From NCBI GenBank assembly GCA_963921825.1, contig OY997590.1, positions 38,829,039-38,893,038 of the forward strand: DNA of 64,000 nt, read 5' to 3'. Shown piece after piece: positions 22,861 to 35,138 of the stretch. The position numbers were made by a program, and so were the translations under genes. Numbering within the stretch: position 1 is the first letter of the stretch; each line of letters opens with the position of its first letter. This stretch comes from Erodium maritimum. Taxonomy: Eukaryota > Streptophyta > Magnoliopsida > Geraniales > Geraniaceae. The notes beneath the pieces are model-generated. The model saw only the letters and a list, made by a program, of their open reading frames with translations. It was not told the DNA's origin and did no database searches.

Positions 22861-24494
22861 TGGGGGTGAAGAGTATACATGGTTCTAAAAGTCACTAAAT
22901 ATTAGTCGGGCGGTAAAGGATGTTAGGGACTAAATGAGAAATAATCGAGAATTAATCGGATCAGTCAACAAAGAAATGGTGCCTAGACAAACATGATCAG
23001 GATTTTTAGAACACTGCAAATAAGTGCCGACTTTGAAGGCCAGCCCTCTCCTACTATACTCTACTAGTTGCATCTAATTCTGTAATCAAACGTCATTTTA
23101 AGATCGTATACCCAAAACCTGCAGTCTGTGTCTTGTGTCCACATGCAATCAATGTCTGTCTTGTGTTGTGTGGGATGCTCAATGTTTGTCCCCATCCATA
23201 TTAAATTTTATCACCAACAATATATAATGCCCTACTTAATAGCCAATTTATATATGCCACCAATCAAATTTCCTAAAACATGCACAATTCAATTTTACAG
23301 ATAGTTAAAATTAAACGACATGATTCATTGAACATGCCACTACTAATTTTTTTGCGTCCAAACGTTTATGTATTTATTTAGAAAATGGGGTTCGATGACG
23401 TCAAGGCTGCACTTGAATTAAATAGTAACATTATTTCAATACGCATGGACATCGTCGTCGGGACCATCCTAACTGTAAGGATGACTGTGACGACCGAAGC
23501 ACAGTCGAGTCAATGTGATTCCGTTGTCTGGTAGAGGGCTTCATGATTTCATTGGAACAAATTGCAGCCCATTGTGGGTTGGCCCAACAACTACTTGCTT
23601 AACCCAAAATTTTGATATTTGGCCATGGATTGGTTTGGACATTCGATTATTTGATCGAATATTAATGATTTTTGTAACCTAATTTTCATATTGATTATTA
23701 ATTATACTAACTTAATCGGTTTTTTTAACTTGAAAGAATTAACTAAAAAAATTCTATTTGATTCGATTATTAATCAAATTAATCGATTTTAATTCATGAC
23801 TAAACGTGATAAGTATTTACGCTTGAACACTTTACATAATATTATACTTCTTATACAAAGACATCTTATACAAGTATTAGGTAGTATTTGTTTTTCTTAT
23901 AAAATGGATTTCGTTAGCCTGGTTCTTTACATACAATGTTCAGTATATCTGATTCGCGAACCTCTTGATGTTACACAATCAACATATTGGCGAGAAAGAG
24001 GAACCTACTAGTATGAGAGAGAAGAAGGTGTCAAAATCGCGTTCTCAATCCTTCCAATCTGTGTGGTTGTCGTGAAATGGGAAGATAAAGCATATGAAAT
24101 GGGTAGCTGTCGAAATATGAGGGGCTAATTAGCGAAATGGCCTCACAAAATAGGTTTCTTTGTAACGTGACCTTTACACTTCTGACTTTTATGAAAACCC
24201 AAAATTTCCTTTAACTCAACCCCCCCGCCCCCCAAATCCTTCCTCCTTCTCTACCCCTTTGCCCCTGCCTTACCCTCTTCATCTCGTTTGTAATTGTCGG
24301 CACCGGTCGAGGTAGACGTCATAGACTTCCTCTTTGGGAGGACGACTCTTTTTCCACATCTTGGCTACACGCCGCCCTTCCTCTCTATCTTTAACTTGGA
24401 ATCTAGGGCCTCAGCTGGAACCAGGTCTGAGATGGGGTAGAGCCGTCGAGGTAGAAATGGATTTATGGCTCAACCAAAATAATAACAACCAAAG
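22861..24494. other. IDD 3' region and intergenic DNA; no gene recognised
   Basis: The first few hundred bases are probably IDD 3' UTR. The rest is AT-rich, with only short frames (such as 23796-24011, too short and compositionally unconvincing). A CT-rich tract lies near 24200-24290. Confidence 0.4.
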
Positions 24495-26660
24495 TGTTAA
24501 TCCATAAACTCGAACCATGCCTTAAGAGTATTTGTTGAACTAATAAGAACACAAAATCAGAGCAGCGAAATTAATTAAATGTTACTTACTTGAAGCCATG
24601 TGAGATCACTTGATGAAGAAGAACAAAGGTTATGGATCTTCCAATGGATTATACTTGCTCCATAAATTCTAACTCTCAGATAGGGGTGAGATGAAAGAGG
24701 AATGCCAAGTACTCTATTGGGGACCATAACCATATATTTATAGATGGTCAATGGTTAGTTGGCCAACTATTTGTAATTTCAATTAGGCCCCTCAACCAAA
24801 GAAAATTACAACTTGGCATCTACACTTTTAAGTTCCATGACCACTTAATGATACCTATTAGATACACACTTTAATTGATCAATTTAAAATGTATCTATAA
24901 CCTTAGTGATAACATGTACATTAAACACATATTTGCCCACCCAATGGATTTTAATCCAACAATCTCCCACTTGGGCAATATATGTTTTACCTAAGAAATG
25001 TACAACCTTATGAGCTCAAAATTGTTATCACATAATAGGCATCCCTTCAATCTCGTCCATTCGACTATACTTGTATAGAATCAAAGCAGCATTCGTCAAT
25101 TAACTTTAGACTAAACCAACAATGATCACATATACAAGCATAGTCGAACGACACAGATCAATCATGGATGTGTAGCATGGAAATTACATGTAATGTGATC
25201 CGACATGCCTATTTTCAACTGGTCCACCTTAAACTTAGTGAGGTCAATTACCGAAACAGAATGCAAGGACTGAATATTTTATTTCTGATCAGAACTAAGC
25301 ACAAAACCTTAACCTTAACCTTAAACTTTAAACCTTAACCTTATGCATAATCGCAAGCCTGAAGCGAGCAAAGTAAAAAACTCCCACTAAACCAGAATAT
25401 CCTCGAGTGCTGTAATGCCCATACGGGCAGCATGCTCATGAAAGACCTTGGGCGTTAAGCCCTTAGTGAACAGATCCGCTATCATGGAGTTTGTCCCAAT
25501 ATGCTCTATGGATAATTTTCCATTTTGCACTCTTTCTTTTACAACTAGGAACTTTATGTCTATGTGTTTAGACTTTGACGAGCTCCTGTTGTTGTTGGAA
25601 TATGCAACTGCAGAGTTATTGTCACAATATAACTTTAGTGGCTTTCAACATTTTCCAAAATGCGCAGCCTAGTGACAAAGTTTCACAACCATATTCCCTG
25701 GTTCGATGCCTCATAGCATGCTACAAATTCTGCTGCCATAGTGGAGGAAGCTACAAGTGTTTGGTTAACGCTTTTTCACGATATAGCTCCTCCGGCTAAT
25801 AAGAAAATATAGCCTGATGTAGACTTCCTGCTATCCTAGCACCCAGCGAAATCAGAATCTGAATACCCAACGACCTCCGAACGATCTGATTTCCTGTAAG
25901 TGAGCATGTAATGCTTTGTCCTCTTTAGGTACCTCATAACCTTTTTGGCTGCTATCCAATGATCCATACCGGGGTTACTTAAAAATCTGCCTAGCATCCC
26001 AACAACATACGCTATATCCGGACGTGTACATACTTGAGCATACATTAAACTCCCAACTGCCGATGCATAGGGAATCTTTTTCATTTCTTGCATCTCAACA
26101 TTACCTTTAGGACATTGAGGAAGAGTTAATTTGTCTCCTTTAGCCACTGAGGTGTCAGCTGTTTTACAACCTTCCATGCCAAACCTTTGGAGTACTTTAT
26201 CGATGTAGCTCTCTTGTGACAATCCAAGAACACCTCGAGGCCGGTCGCGGTGTATCTGGATCCCTAAAACAAAAGAGGCCCCCCCAAGATCTTTCATCTC
26301 AAAATGAGCTGACAGAAATCTCTTGGTTTCCTTGTATATTTCTACATTGTTGGTGGTAAGTAATATGTCATCGACATATAAAACCGGGAATATTACCTTA
26401 CTCCCACTGAACTTGTGATACACACAATCATCAACCTTATTTGCCTCAAAACCGAACGAGACAATCACCTTATGAAATTTGTGGTACAATTGACGGGAAG
26501 CTTGCTTGAGGCCATAGATGGACTTCTTTAATTTACAAACCAATTTCTTCGGGCTCCGGACTCAAAGTTCTCTGGTTGTACCATATAAATTGTTTCTACA
26601 ATATCACCTTTGAAAAACGATGTCTTAACATCCATCTGATGCAACTTAAGATCAAAAAAA
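24495..26660 (-). mobile_element. Incomplete Ty1/copia element: 3' LTR plus RT/RNase H
   Basis: The minus-strand LTR at 24495-24961 (467 bp) runs in element sense from TGTTGGATTAAAATCC to ATGGATTAACA. Next to it lies the polypurine tract (GCCCAAGTGGGAGATT in element sense, near 24962-24980). RNase H and reverse transcriptase follow up to about 26660. The best part is 25836-26543, with KSIYGLKQASRQLYHKFH, VLYVDDILLT, IPYASAVGSLMYAQVCTRPD and SDSDFAG. The 5' half is absent. It is broken, with a few breaks in the remaining coding part, and of moderate age. It lies between the IDD gene and the RRA pseudogene. Confidence 0.85.
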
Positions 26661-28369
26661 TTGTTAACAAAATTGGGTATGAAATATTAAAGGGCTGATA
26701 TATCAAATATTAATGGGTTGATGTTGATATAGTTTGTGGGTTGGATGGTTTCGATCGGTCATCGACATGGCATTTCGAGACAAGACTCCGACCACTTTAT
26801 CATCGGTTTGATGTTTTTTGATGGCGAAATCCACCGATTCCGGTTTTTAGCGGTTTGGATTTTTTTTTGACCACCCAGACTACAGGTCACGATCTTTCAT
26901 GTCAGAATCATTTTGCTCCGGGGTTGGAGGTAGAGCCATGGCGGGTCGAAGGGACGGATCTCTGATGAGGGATAAAGGACGTTCACTTCTCGGATCTCGA
27001 ATTGCCATCGCTATTGTCATTGGGATTCTCCTTGGCTGCGTCTTCGCAGTCTTTTTTCCTCATGGTTTCTTCACCCCTTACCACCCAACCCCACTCTGTC
27101 GAATCGCAAACTCGGATCTCCTAATATGAATCAGCTCTTTTATTTACTCTGCTTTGTTTCTTCTCCATCAACTAGGTTTAGAACATTGAATTGACATTTG
27201 TGCTATTGATGAAAAGTCCCAAGTATCTTTTGATTTCTGGGATGAGCTTAATTAAATTTTATTAGCTTGTGTAGCACTGCTTGCTTCATTTTAGAGTTAA
27301 GACTTTAGCTATGCTCTATGGCTATTGATCACTCAAATCACTTGAATAATCAATTCTTATGCAGTTTGTTAAATTCACTATCAGAGTCTATAAGCCGAAT
27401 GTAGATTGAGAAAATCCCCTATTTCTAAATTGTGATACTTACGTTACAATATCTACCTCTCAAGGGCTTTACACCTTTAACTGGAAACATAAAGGAACAA
27501 TGTAGATATTGAAAATTTCTCTTTACCAATGTTATAGCATGGCTGTATGTGGTTAGGGGTAGGAGAGTTATGCAGAATCTTATTGTACCTTCTTTTGTTT
27601 GTAAGACTGGATCTTCCTTGTCACGCCCCAAATTCAGTAGAACCGAACTCGGAACGCGAACGTTTAGAACAATAAAACATTTTTAAACCTCTTAAATAAA
27701 TTGCTTTAAAACCACCACTTACTCAAACAAAATAATTATTTACAACTCAAAAGTACGTCCCAACAAGCGGACAAAATACAAGGCGTACGCCGCTAGACTC
27801 AAAAGTAAACCCGAACTCCCGCTCCTAACTCTTCAAGCTTCGGAAGCTCGCCTAGTCCGTCCCGCGACCAGTACCTGTAGGAAAAGCAGCTAGGGGTGAG
27901 CGTTCGCTCACCACCACGGATAAAATACTGACTACGGCATACTAGCAGACAATGCCGGTAACACCAACATCAACCCGACTAACACACGAACTGGTACTTT
28001 CCTCAACCGACTCAACACTCGGACACGTAATGTAGACCCGACACAAGGATTACGACTTCCTACAAAGACACGAAAGATAACCACGCAACACCCAAGACCA
28101 CAAAGGATCGCACACCAAACAAGATCGCAAAGGATCGCACTCCAGCTGCTCAGTCCCCACGCAACTTTTCCCAACACGACGGTTGGATCAGGCGGTCGAC
28201 CTGTCACACTTTTCCCAACACGACGATTGGATCAGGCGGTCGACCTGTCGCACTTTTCCCGACACGTAGTCGGATCAGGCGGTCGACCTGTCACCACCAC
28301 GCGCGCGTTGCCAGAACCCCTTTACCCTTAGGCGGGCCCCCTACCTCGTCTGAACATGCATACGTGCGC

Positions 28370-31165
28370 TGTCACGCCCCAATTTCAGCAAACAAAACTC
28401 GGGACACGAACGTTTTGAAACAATAAACCATTTTGAAACCCTTTTTGTAATCCACTTTAAAATAACCATTTGTTCAACAAAATAATATTTACATCTCAAA
28501 ATAAGTCCCAACAATTGGAAAAAAACGTGGTACACGTCACTAGACTCAGAATAACCCAGAAACCCGCTTCAAGCTCTTCAAGCTTTAGAAGCTCACCTAG
28601 TCCAGCCTGCGAACGATACCTGTAGGAAAGGCAGCTAGGGGTGAGCGTTCGCTCACCACCAAAGATAACAGACTGACCATGGCATACTTAGCAGACAAAG
28701 CTGGTGACACCAACAACGACTCAATGACACACACACACGACCAATACTTTCCTCAACCGACTCAACACTCGGACACGTGATGTAGACCCCACACAACAAT
28801 TGACGACCTCTTCCAAAGACACGACAGACAACCACGCAACACCCAAGATCACAAAGGATCGCACACCAAACAAGATCACAAAGGATCGCATACCAGCTGC
28901 TCAGTAACCATATCTGTCTCTCGCCCTTTACCGATCCCAGTCAGGTCAGGCGGTCGACCTGTCGCGCAATTCTCCCGATCCCAGTCGGGAGGCTAACCCA
29001 CAACCTCTCCGCTTCACCCGATCCCAGTCGGGTTGTTAGCCACACCCGCGCGTCCTTCCCCCGATCCCAGTCGGGGAGCTAGCCCACAACCTCTCCGCTT
29101 CTCCCGATCCCAGTCGGGAGGCTAGCTACACCACACAACCTCCACCATCATCAAGTAACCAATCGCAATCACAAACAAAGTTCAACAAACAGTAACGACA
29201 CCAGCCCCAAACTCCACAGGGACTCAAGGCCACCAAGACACCAACAACAAAACACGGGTTCAACAACCCTACGGGCCCTCATGGCCCAAGACACCAACGG
29301 TAAAGTACGGGTTCACAACCCCACGGCACTCGCGGCCACCCAAAATACCAATAATAATAACACGGGCTTTCATGGCCACCCAACTCAACAATAATAACAC
29401 GGGTTCTCATGGCCACCCAAACTCAACAATAATAACAAACAACCTCCGGGCATGGTCATATGCCTCCAGTAATTCTAATCTCACTAAGTTCACTGCTCCT
29501 ACGACACTACTAAGTGTCACATGCTTTTCTAATCATTGCTACGCTCCCGTATCATGCCTTTCTAATATTTGATAACCTAAAAACCCCACGACACCCCGGT
29601 GTCACATGCAATTCTACAGTTAACTTTCCCTAGTTAGGGTCGAGATCCGGCTACTTTTCCCTACCTCGTATAAGTCCTCCAAAAGTGCCCAACTAAGCCT
29701 CGGCGCGATCGCAGTCACTCGCCTAGTTTCCCTTTGCCTCGGTCCGCAGCACGAAGAGAACACAAATTTAAGGCACTTTTAAACTAGTATGAATAAACCG
29801 AAATTCAATAAACTTAACGCCCAAACGTAACCTCGACAATGTCAATCACTCCCAAACTTCCAAATTACTCGACATTGTCGATAAAGGACCCGTAAAGGCC
29901 CGATTCGCACGTCATGGCGAATCTGCCCGGGTTTTGTAAATGCCCTTCCGGGGCTCCAAAAATTCCCGTTTTCGTTTCTACGGTCTTAGAATATTTCAAG
30001 GGTTCCTAGGCACTTGACGGAATCGACTTCCGACTTCCGAGTCAATTAATTAACGTTTTAAAGTTTCTAAAACCCGTTAATTACAACTTTTCCAATCTAA
30101 TTCCAAATTTCGATTCGGTTAAGGATAAATGGTCCGGGGAACGTTTTAAACCACCCGAACACTAAACCCGATCACCCGAGCACGTGGGCCCCACCCGGCC
30201 CACTTGGCCGTGGGCCCCACCCGGCCCACTTGGCCGTGGGCCCTAGGGTTTCAATGGGGGCTCGGCCCCCATGGTTGTGGCTGGTCCCAGCTCCGGCCAG
30301 CCACCCCATGGCCGGCCGGCCACCACCCACGGTGGCCGGAGCTCCTCCCGAGCTTCTGGTCACCGGAAAACGTGCCCCTTCGCCTCCAACACCTCCAAAA
30401 CGTCTCCAAAAATTCCCCCAACCTCAATACACCCTAAACTAATCATTTTTAACCAAACGCTAACATTTGGAAATTATCAAATCGACGATCGGTTTAGTAC
30501 TAACCGTAGAGGAAGACGAGGGGAGTTCGATTCTTGCAACGATGAGACGATCCAATGGTTGAAACTTCGTGAATAGTGGCCAAACCCTAACTTCTTCTAT
30601 CTTTTTCTCTCTTCTCTTCTCTCTCTAAAACTATCTTCCTTTTCTTATTTTTTTCTCTTTCTACATGTGTGGCCGAACACACCCATCCCCCCCTCTCTTG
30701 TCTTGCTTCAAAAATACCTAACCCCACCCCTTTAGTGACAAGTGGCAAGTGGGTCCCCTTTTAAACAAAATATCTTGTAGGTATTTCTGTCAGATTCGCG
30801 AAAATCGGACGTTTCGGGCCCCGAACGAGCACTTTTTCCCAAAAATTACGAAACTTGACGGGCTACAAGGAAACGGCTCAACTAAGACCGCTGCGAAGAC
30901 GGCTAAGCTTTTTGGATCCTAAACGGTCCTCGAATGGACCAAAACGTCGCTCGGTTGACTGTTCCAGCGAAAAGTCAACTTTTCCCAAATTGATCAGAAA
31001 GTTGCCCTGAGTCCCCCGGAACTCACTTTGGTCGATAACGGGGTCAATTTAGGTTAAATATGACCCTCGGGTCAATTTAGGTTAAATTAAGTGTCTGTCT
31101 TAAAATTTTTAAATTTTCCTGTTTTTCGCAGGTTTGACTGGCGTTGACCGGAAGTGGTTATTACA
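28370..31165. mobile_element. Nested solo-LTR-like element inside the outer one
   Basis: Starts TGTCACGCCCCAATTTCAG and ends GGAAGTGGTTATTACA, flanked by TGCGC (28365-28369) and CGCGC (31166-31170), 4 of 5 bases equal. It is 2.80 kb long, of the same family and orientation as its host, whose sequence resumes at 31166 (CGATCACGGGACCCC). It carries a CCCGATCCCAGTCGGG-type array near 28930-29120 instead of the 42-bp array. Confidence 0.85.
29215..29440. repeat. 57-bp-type minisatellite in the nested LTR
   Basis: A shorter, more degraded version of the CACTCATGGCCACCCAA array, with AATAATAACACGGG variants. Confidence 0.7.
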
Positions 31166-31264
31166 CGCGCGATCACGGGACCCCCCTTATTATGAGGCGG
31201 GCCCCCAACCTCAGGTAACCACAATTACAACCACAAGCAAAGTTCAACCGACAACAATAACACA

Positions 31265-31690
31265 GGTTTAACACTTCACAGGCACTCATGGCCACCCAAG
31301 ACACCAACGGTAAAACACGGGTTCAACAACCCCACGGGCACTCATGGCCACCCAAGACACCAACGGTAAAACACGGGTTCAACAACCCCACGGGCACTCA
31401 TGGCCACCCAAGACACCAACAGTAAAATACGGGTTCAACAACCCCACGGGCACTCATGGCCACCCGAGACACACCAACGGTAAAAATACGGGTTTAACAA
31501 CCCCACGGGCACTCATGGCCACCCAAGACACAAACAGTAGAGTACGGGCTCTCATGGCCACCCAAGACACCAACAGTAAAATACGGCTCTCATGGCCACC
31601 CAAGACACAACAGTAAAGTACGGGCTCTCATGGCCACCCAAGACACAAACAGTAAAGTACGGGCTCTCATGGCCACCCAAGACACAAACT
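31265..31690. repeat. 57-bp minisatellite in the outer LTR
   Basis: About eight to nine units with CCCCACGGGCACTCATGGCC and CACCAACGGTAAAACACGGG; the last units are shortened. Open frames here are repeat shadows. Confidence 0.85.
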
Positions 31691-34422
31691 AAACAATCAA
31701 TCTCCGGGCATAACCAAATGCCTCCAGTAATACTAATATCGAAAGTTCACTGCTCCTACGACACTACTAAGTGTCACATGCCTTTCTATTGTTCGATACG
31801 TTCCCGTATCATACGACACCACCCGGTGTCGCCTGCCTTTCTATTGTTCGATAAACTTACTTAACCCACGACACCCAAGTGTCACATGCATTTCTACTGT
31901 TAACTTTCCCTAGTCAGGGCTGAGATCCGGCTACTTTTCCCTACCTTGTATGCTTTCTCCAAAAGCACACAAACAAGCTCCGGCGTGATCTCGATCACTC
32001 GCCTAGCTTTCCCTTCCCTCTGTCGGTGGCACGATCTAATAAGAACACAATTTTAAACACTTTTAAGCTTGCAGGCATAAACCGAATTTTAATAAACCTG
32101 ACGCCCAAAAGTAACCCCGACAATGTCGATCACTCCCAAGCTTCCCAATTACTCGACATTGTCGATAATGGACCCGGAAAGGCCCGTTTCGCCCGACATG
32201 GCGAATCTGCTCGGGTTTTGAAAACGTCCTTCCGGGGCTCCGAAAATTCCCGTCTTCGTTTCTACGGTCTTAGAATAATTCAAGGGTTCCTATGCACTCG
32301 ACGGAATCGAATTCCGACTTCCGAGTAATTTAATTCGCGTTTAAAGTTTGTAAACCCGTCAATTACAACTTTCACAATTTAATTCCAAATTTCGATCCGG
32401 GTGTGGATTAATTACTTGGGGAACGTTCTAAACCACCCGAACACGAAACCCGAATACCCGACCATGTGGGCCCCACCCGACCCCCTTTGGCCGTGGGTGG
32501 CTAGGGCCGGTCCACCATGGTGGTGGCCGGTCCTAGCTCCGGCTAGCCACCTTACAAGGCCGGCCAGCCACCCTACACGGTGGCCGGAGCTCCCCCGAGC
32601 CTCCGTTCACCGGAAAACGTCCCAAACTCGCTCCAAAAGGTCTCCAACGAGCCCCACACCTCAACACCACCATAAACTACTAGTTTCAAACCAAACCCTA
32701 ACTTTCAAACTTAACAAATCGAAAAACGGTTAGATGCTCACCGTAGAGAATGACGGTGTGAGATTTATTCTTCTATCCTTGAGACGATCCAACGGTTTGA
32801 TGATCGAGAAACGTCACAAATCCCCCAAGCCTCTCCTCTTTTTCTCTCCTTCTTCTCTCTTCTTTTCTCTCTCTAAAAACCCTATTTTCTCCTTTTTTTT
32901 AACTACATGGCCGAACCCCCCTCACATGTAGTCTTCTTGTTTTGCCCAATAAACCTAACACCACCACATTGGTGACATGTGACCAAGTGCGTCCCACACC
33001 AATCAGATTCACGAAATTCGGACGTTTCGGGCCCCGAACGGGCACTTTTTCCAAGAAATTACGAAACTTCACGGGCTACAAGGAAACGCTCAACTAAGAT
33101 CGCTATGATGACAGCTAAGCTTTTTGGATCCAAAACGGACCTCGAATGGACCAAAACGTCGCTCAGTTGACTTTTCCTGCGAAAAGTCAACATTTTCCAA
33201 ATTGGTCAGAAAGTTGCCCTGAATCCCCCGGAACTCACTTTGGTCGATATTGGGGTCAACTTAAGTCCGGTGTGACCCTCGAGGTCAAATTTAGGTTCAT
33301 TTAAGTGTCTGTCTACATTTTTTAAATTTTCCTGTTTTTCGCAGATTTGACTGGCGTTGACCGGAAGTGGTTATTACATTCCTCATGTGAGTCACCAGAA
33401 CGGATTAACTTGCTTAAATCAAATATCGTATCACTATCAGACAAGAACTTTGCACTGAGGAAGCAAGTGAGGGAGCTAATTGAGAAGTTAAGGCTAGCCG
33501 AACAAGGATCAGATAATGCACAGAAGCAGTTCATGGCATTGGGTACGCAGCACAAAGCGGGGCATTTGGCACCGTCACGGGTATAAGAACTGACCCAACT
33601 GTGATTCCTGATGCATCTGTCAACCCAAGGCTGGCAAATCTCTTGGAGGAAGTTGCTATTAGGAAAGAGCTAATAGTTGCACTTGTGAATTCTAATGTAC
33701 GAAGCATGTTGGAGGTTTGGTTTATAAGCATAAAAAAAGTTGGTATAACCAATTATTTGGTTGTAGCATTAGATAATCATATTGCATAGTTCTGCAAATC
33801 GAATGATGTACCTGTATATGAAAGAGATCCAGATGTCAACATTGGTAATGTCTCTGGATTGAAGTTCCGCGTGTTGAGAGAGTTTTTGCAGCTGGGCTAT
33901 AGAGTTCTTCTATCTGATGTTGATATAGTGTACTTGCAAGACCCATTTGACCATCTTTATCGGGATTCAGATGTGGAGTCCATGACAGATGGCCATGATA
34001 ACATCACTGCTTATGGTTATGATGATGTCTTTGATGAACCTTCCATGGGCTGGGCTCGATATGCTCATACAATGAGAATATGGGTGTTCAACTCTGGTTT
34101 CTTCTACATTAGGCCAACACTTGCTTCAATCGATCTCCAGGATCGAGATCTTTCTCGGCAGCTAAAGTCATGGGACCAAGCAGTTTTTAATGGGTATGAT
34201 GCTTCCAAGAGAACCATGGACTTGTATCTCTTGATGAACAACAAGGTCCTGTTCAAGAAGGTGAGGAAAGATGATAAACTCAAAAGGTTGAAGCCGGTAA
34301 TCATTCACATAAATTACCATCCAGATAAACTTCCAAGAATGCAGGCAGTCGTAGAATTCTACATTGATGGCAAGCAGGATGCGTTGGATCATTTTCCTGA
34401 TGGTTCTGAATGGTACAAGTAG

Positions 34423-35138
34423 AGAATTACGATAACAAACAGTGTACCTCTTGCTGAAAGTTACTCTTTTTAGCTATACAGGTAGGATACTACGATTTCA
34501 CTCAAACATGTGCAATACCAAATGTATCTCCTCCTTTTTTGTTTTCCTTACACATTTTGTAATGACAACTGGTTCATCTTTGTTTGGTAAATAATTTTTT
34601 GTAAAACTTGATATAATGTCTATTATTAGTATTGGTGTACAATATGTAATATTGTGATGTTGGAAGCATTCTGAATAAAGAAGGGTACAAGGAGCAGAAA
34701 CAATGGGGTCCTCATAGTAAAGAAGAGCTGTTAGGTATGATTCAGACAGATTCAAGGAGACAATCAAAGGTGGTTAAGGTTGTTCCAGGTTCAACTATTC
34801 TTCCAATGACCTACCACATCCCTATCAAGTTCTTGTCCTTGGCCTTCCAGTGGGGTCTGTACAGATCAGAAAACGACCACGACTTCAGAAAATTCCTATC
34901 AACCCACTACCACCCAGTGACAGTTCATAAACACCAATTAACTTCCATATTTGGTCACTGGTTTTTATCCACACAAACCCACCATTTTGTGGCCAGAGAG
35001 TAACCTCACTCTCCAGGCTTCTTCTTCAGAAGAATGACTACAATAATTTGTATTTAAGTGATGAGGTTTGCATGAGCTGAAAATGGGTTTATATCTGTTG
35101 TTTAGCAGAGCAGAAAGAGAGGTAGAGTGAGCTTGTGA
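34423..35138 (+). other. RRA-JAC1 spacer with an unrecognised open stretch (34690-35003)
   Basis: After the RRA stop come about 250 bases of AT-rich, 3'-UTR-like DNA. From about 34669 to 35003 one plus frame is open for about 110 codons and looks protein-like (GYKEQKQWGPHSKEELLGMI, VVKVVPGSTILPMTYHIPIK, FLSLAFQWGLYRSENDHDF). An ATG lies inside it at 34737. I do not recognise it. It may be a scrap of an exon or chance. Confidence 0.3.

Larger units (their letters stand above)
27619..33378. mobile_element. Outer solo-LTR-like element inside RRA exon 2, TTCCT TSD
   Basis: Starts TGTCACGCCCCAAATTCAG and ends AGTGGTTATTACA, flanked by TTCCT at 27614-27618 and 33379-33383. Without the nested insertion it is about 2.96 kb. 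It belongs to the same family as the element at 17198-20557. It sits in the coding part of the RRA gene just after the exon 2 acceptor. No internal retrotransposon coding region or second LTR is present. It is whole as a solo LTR apart from the nested insertion. Confidence 0.85.
26938..34422 (+). pseudogene. RRA: RRA-type arabinosyltransferase (GT77), inactivated
   Basis: Relative of RRA1-3, Golgi type II membrane enzymes that add arabinose to hydroxyproline-linked chains of extensins. Exon 1 (26938 to about 27120) gives [20 protein letters not shown] and one membrane anchor ([20 protein letters not shown]). Exon 2 starts at 27606 after a TTTGTAAG acceptor, but after 13 bases it is split by an LTR (27619-33378); TTCCT is duplicated and the frame resumes at 33384 ([15 protein letters not shown]). 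The rest is colinear with RRA to 34422, including [20 protein letters not shown] with the D-V-D metal site, [20 protein letters not shown] and [18 protein letters not shown]. Faults: no GT donor after exon 1 (CTCCTAATATGA), one base lost near 33557 (AGP..GTV becomes AGHLAPSRV-stop), TAG for GAG near 33787, loss of about 8-10 codons before [12 protein letters not shown], and loss of most of the EELFFPSHPGYDG segment near 34190. It is a pseudogene. Confidence 0.88.

Noticed and set aside
26938-27129. A short stand-alone membrane protein
   Set aside because: The sequence is the RRA first exon (MAGRRDG... plus anchor), and the catalytic domain follows colinearly after the LTR insertion.
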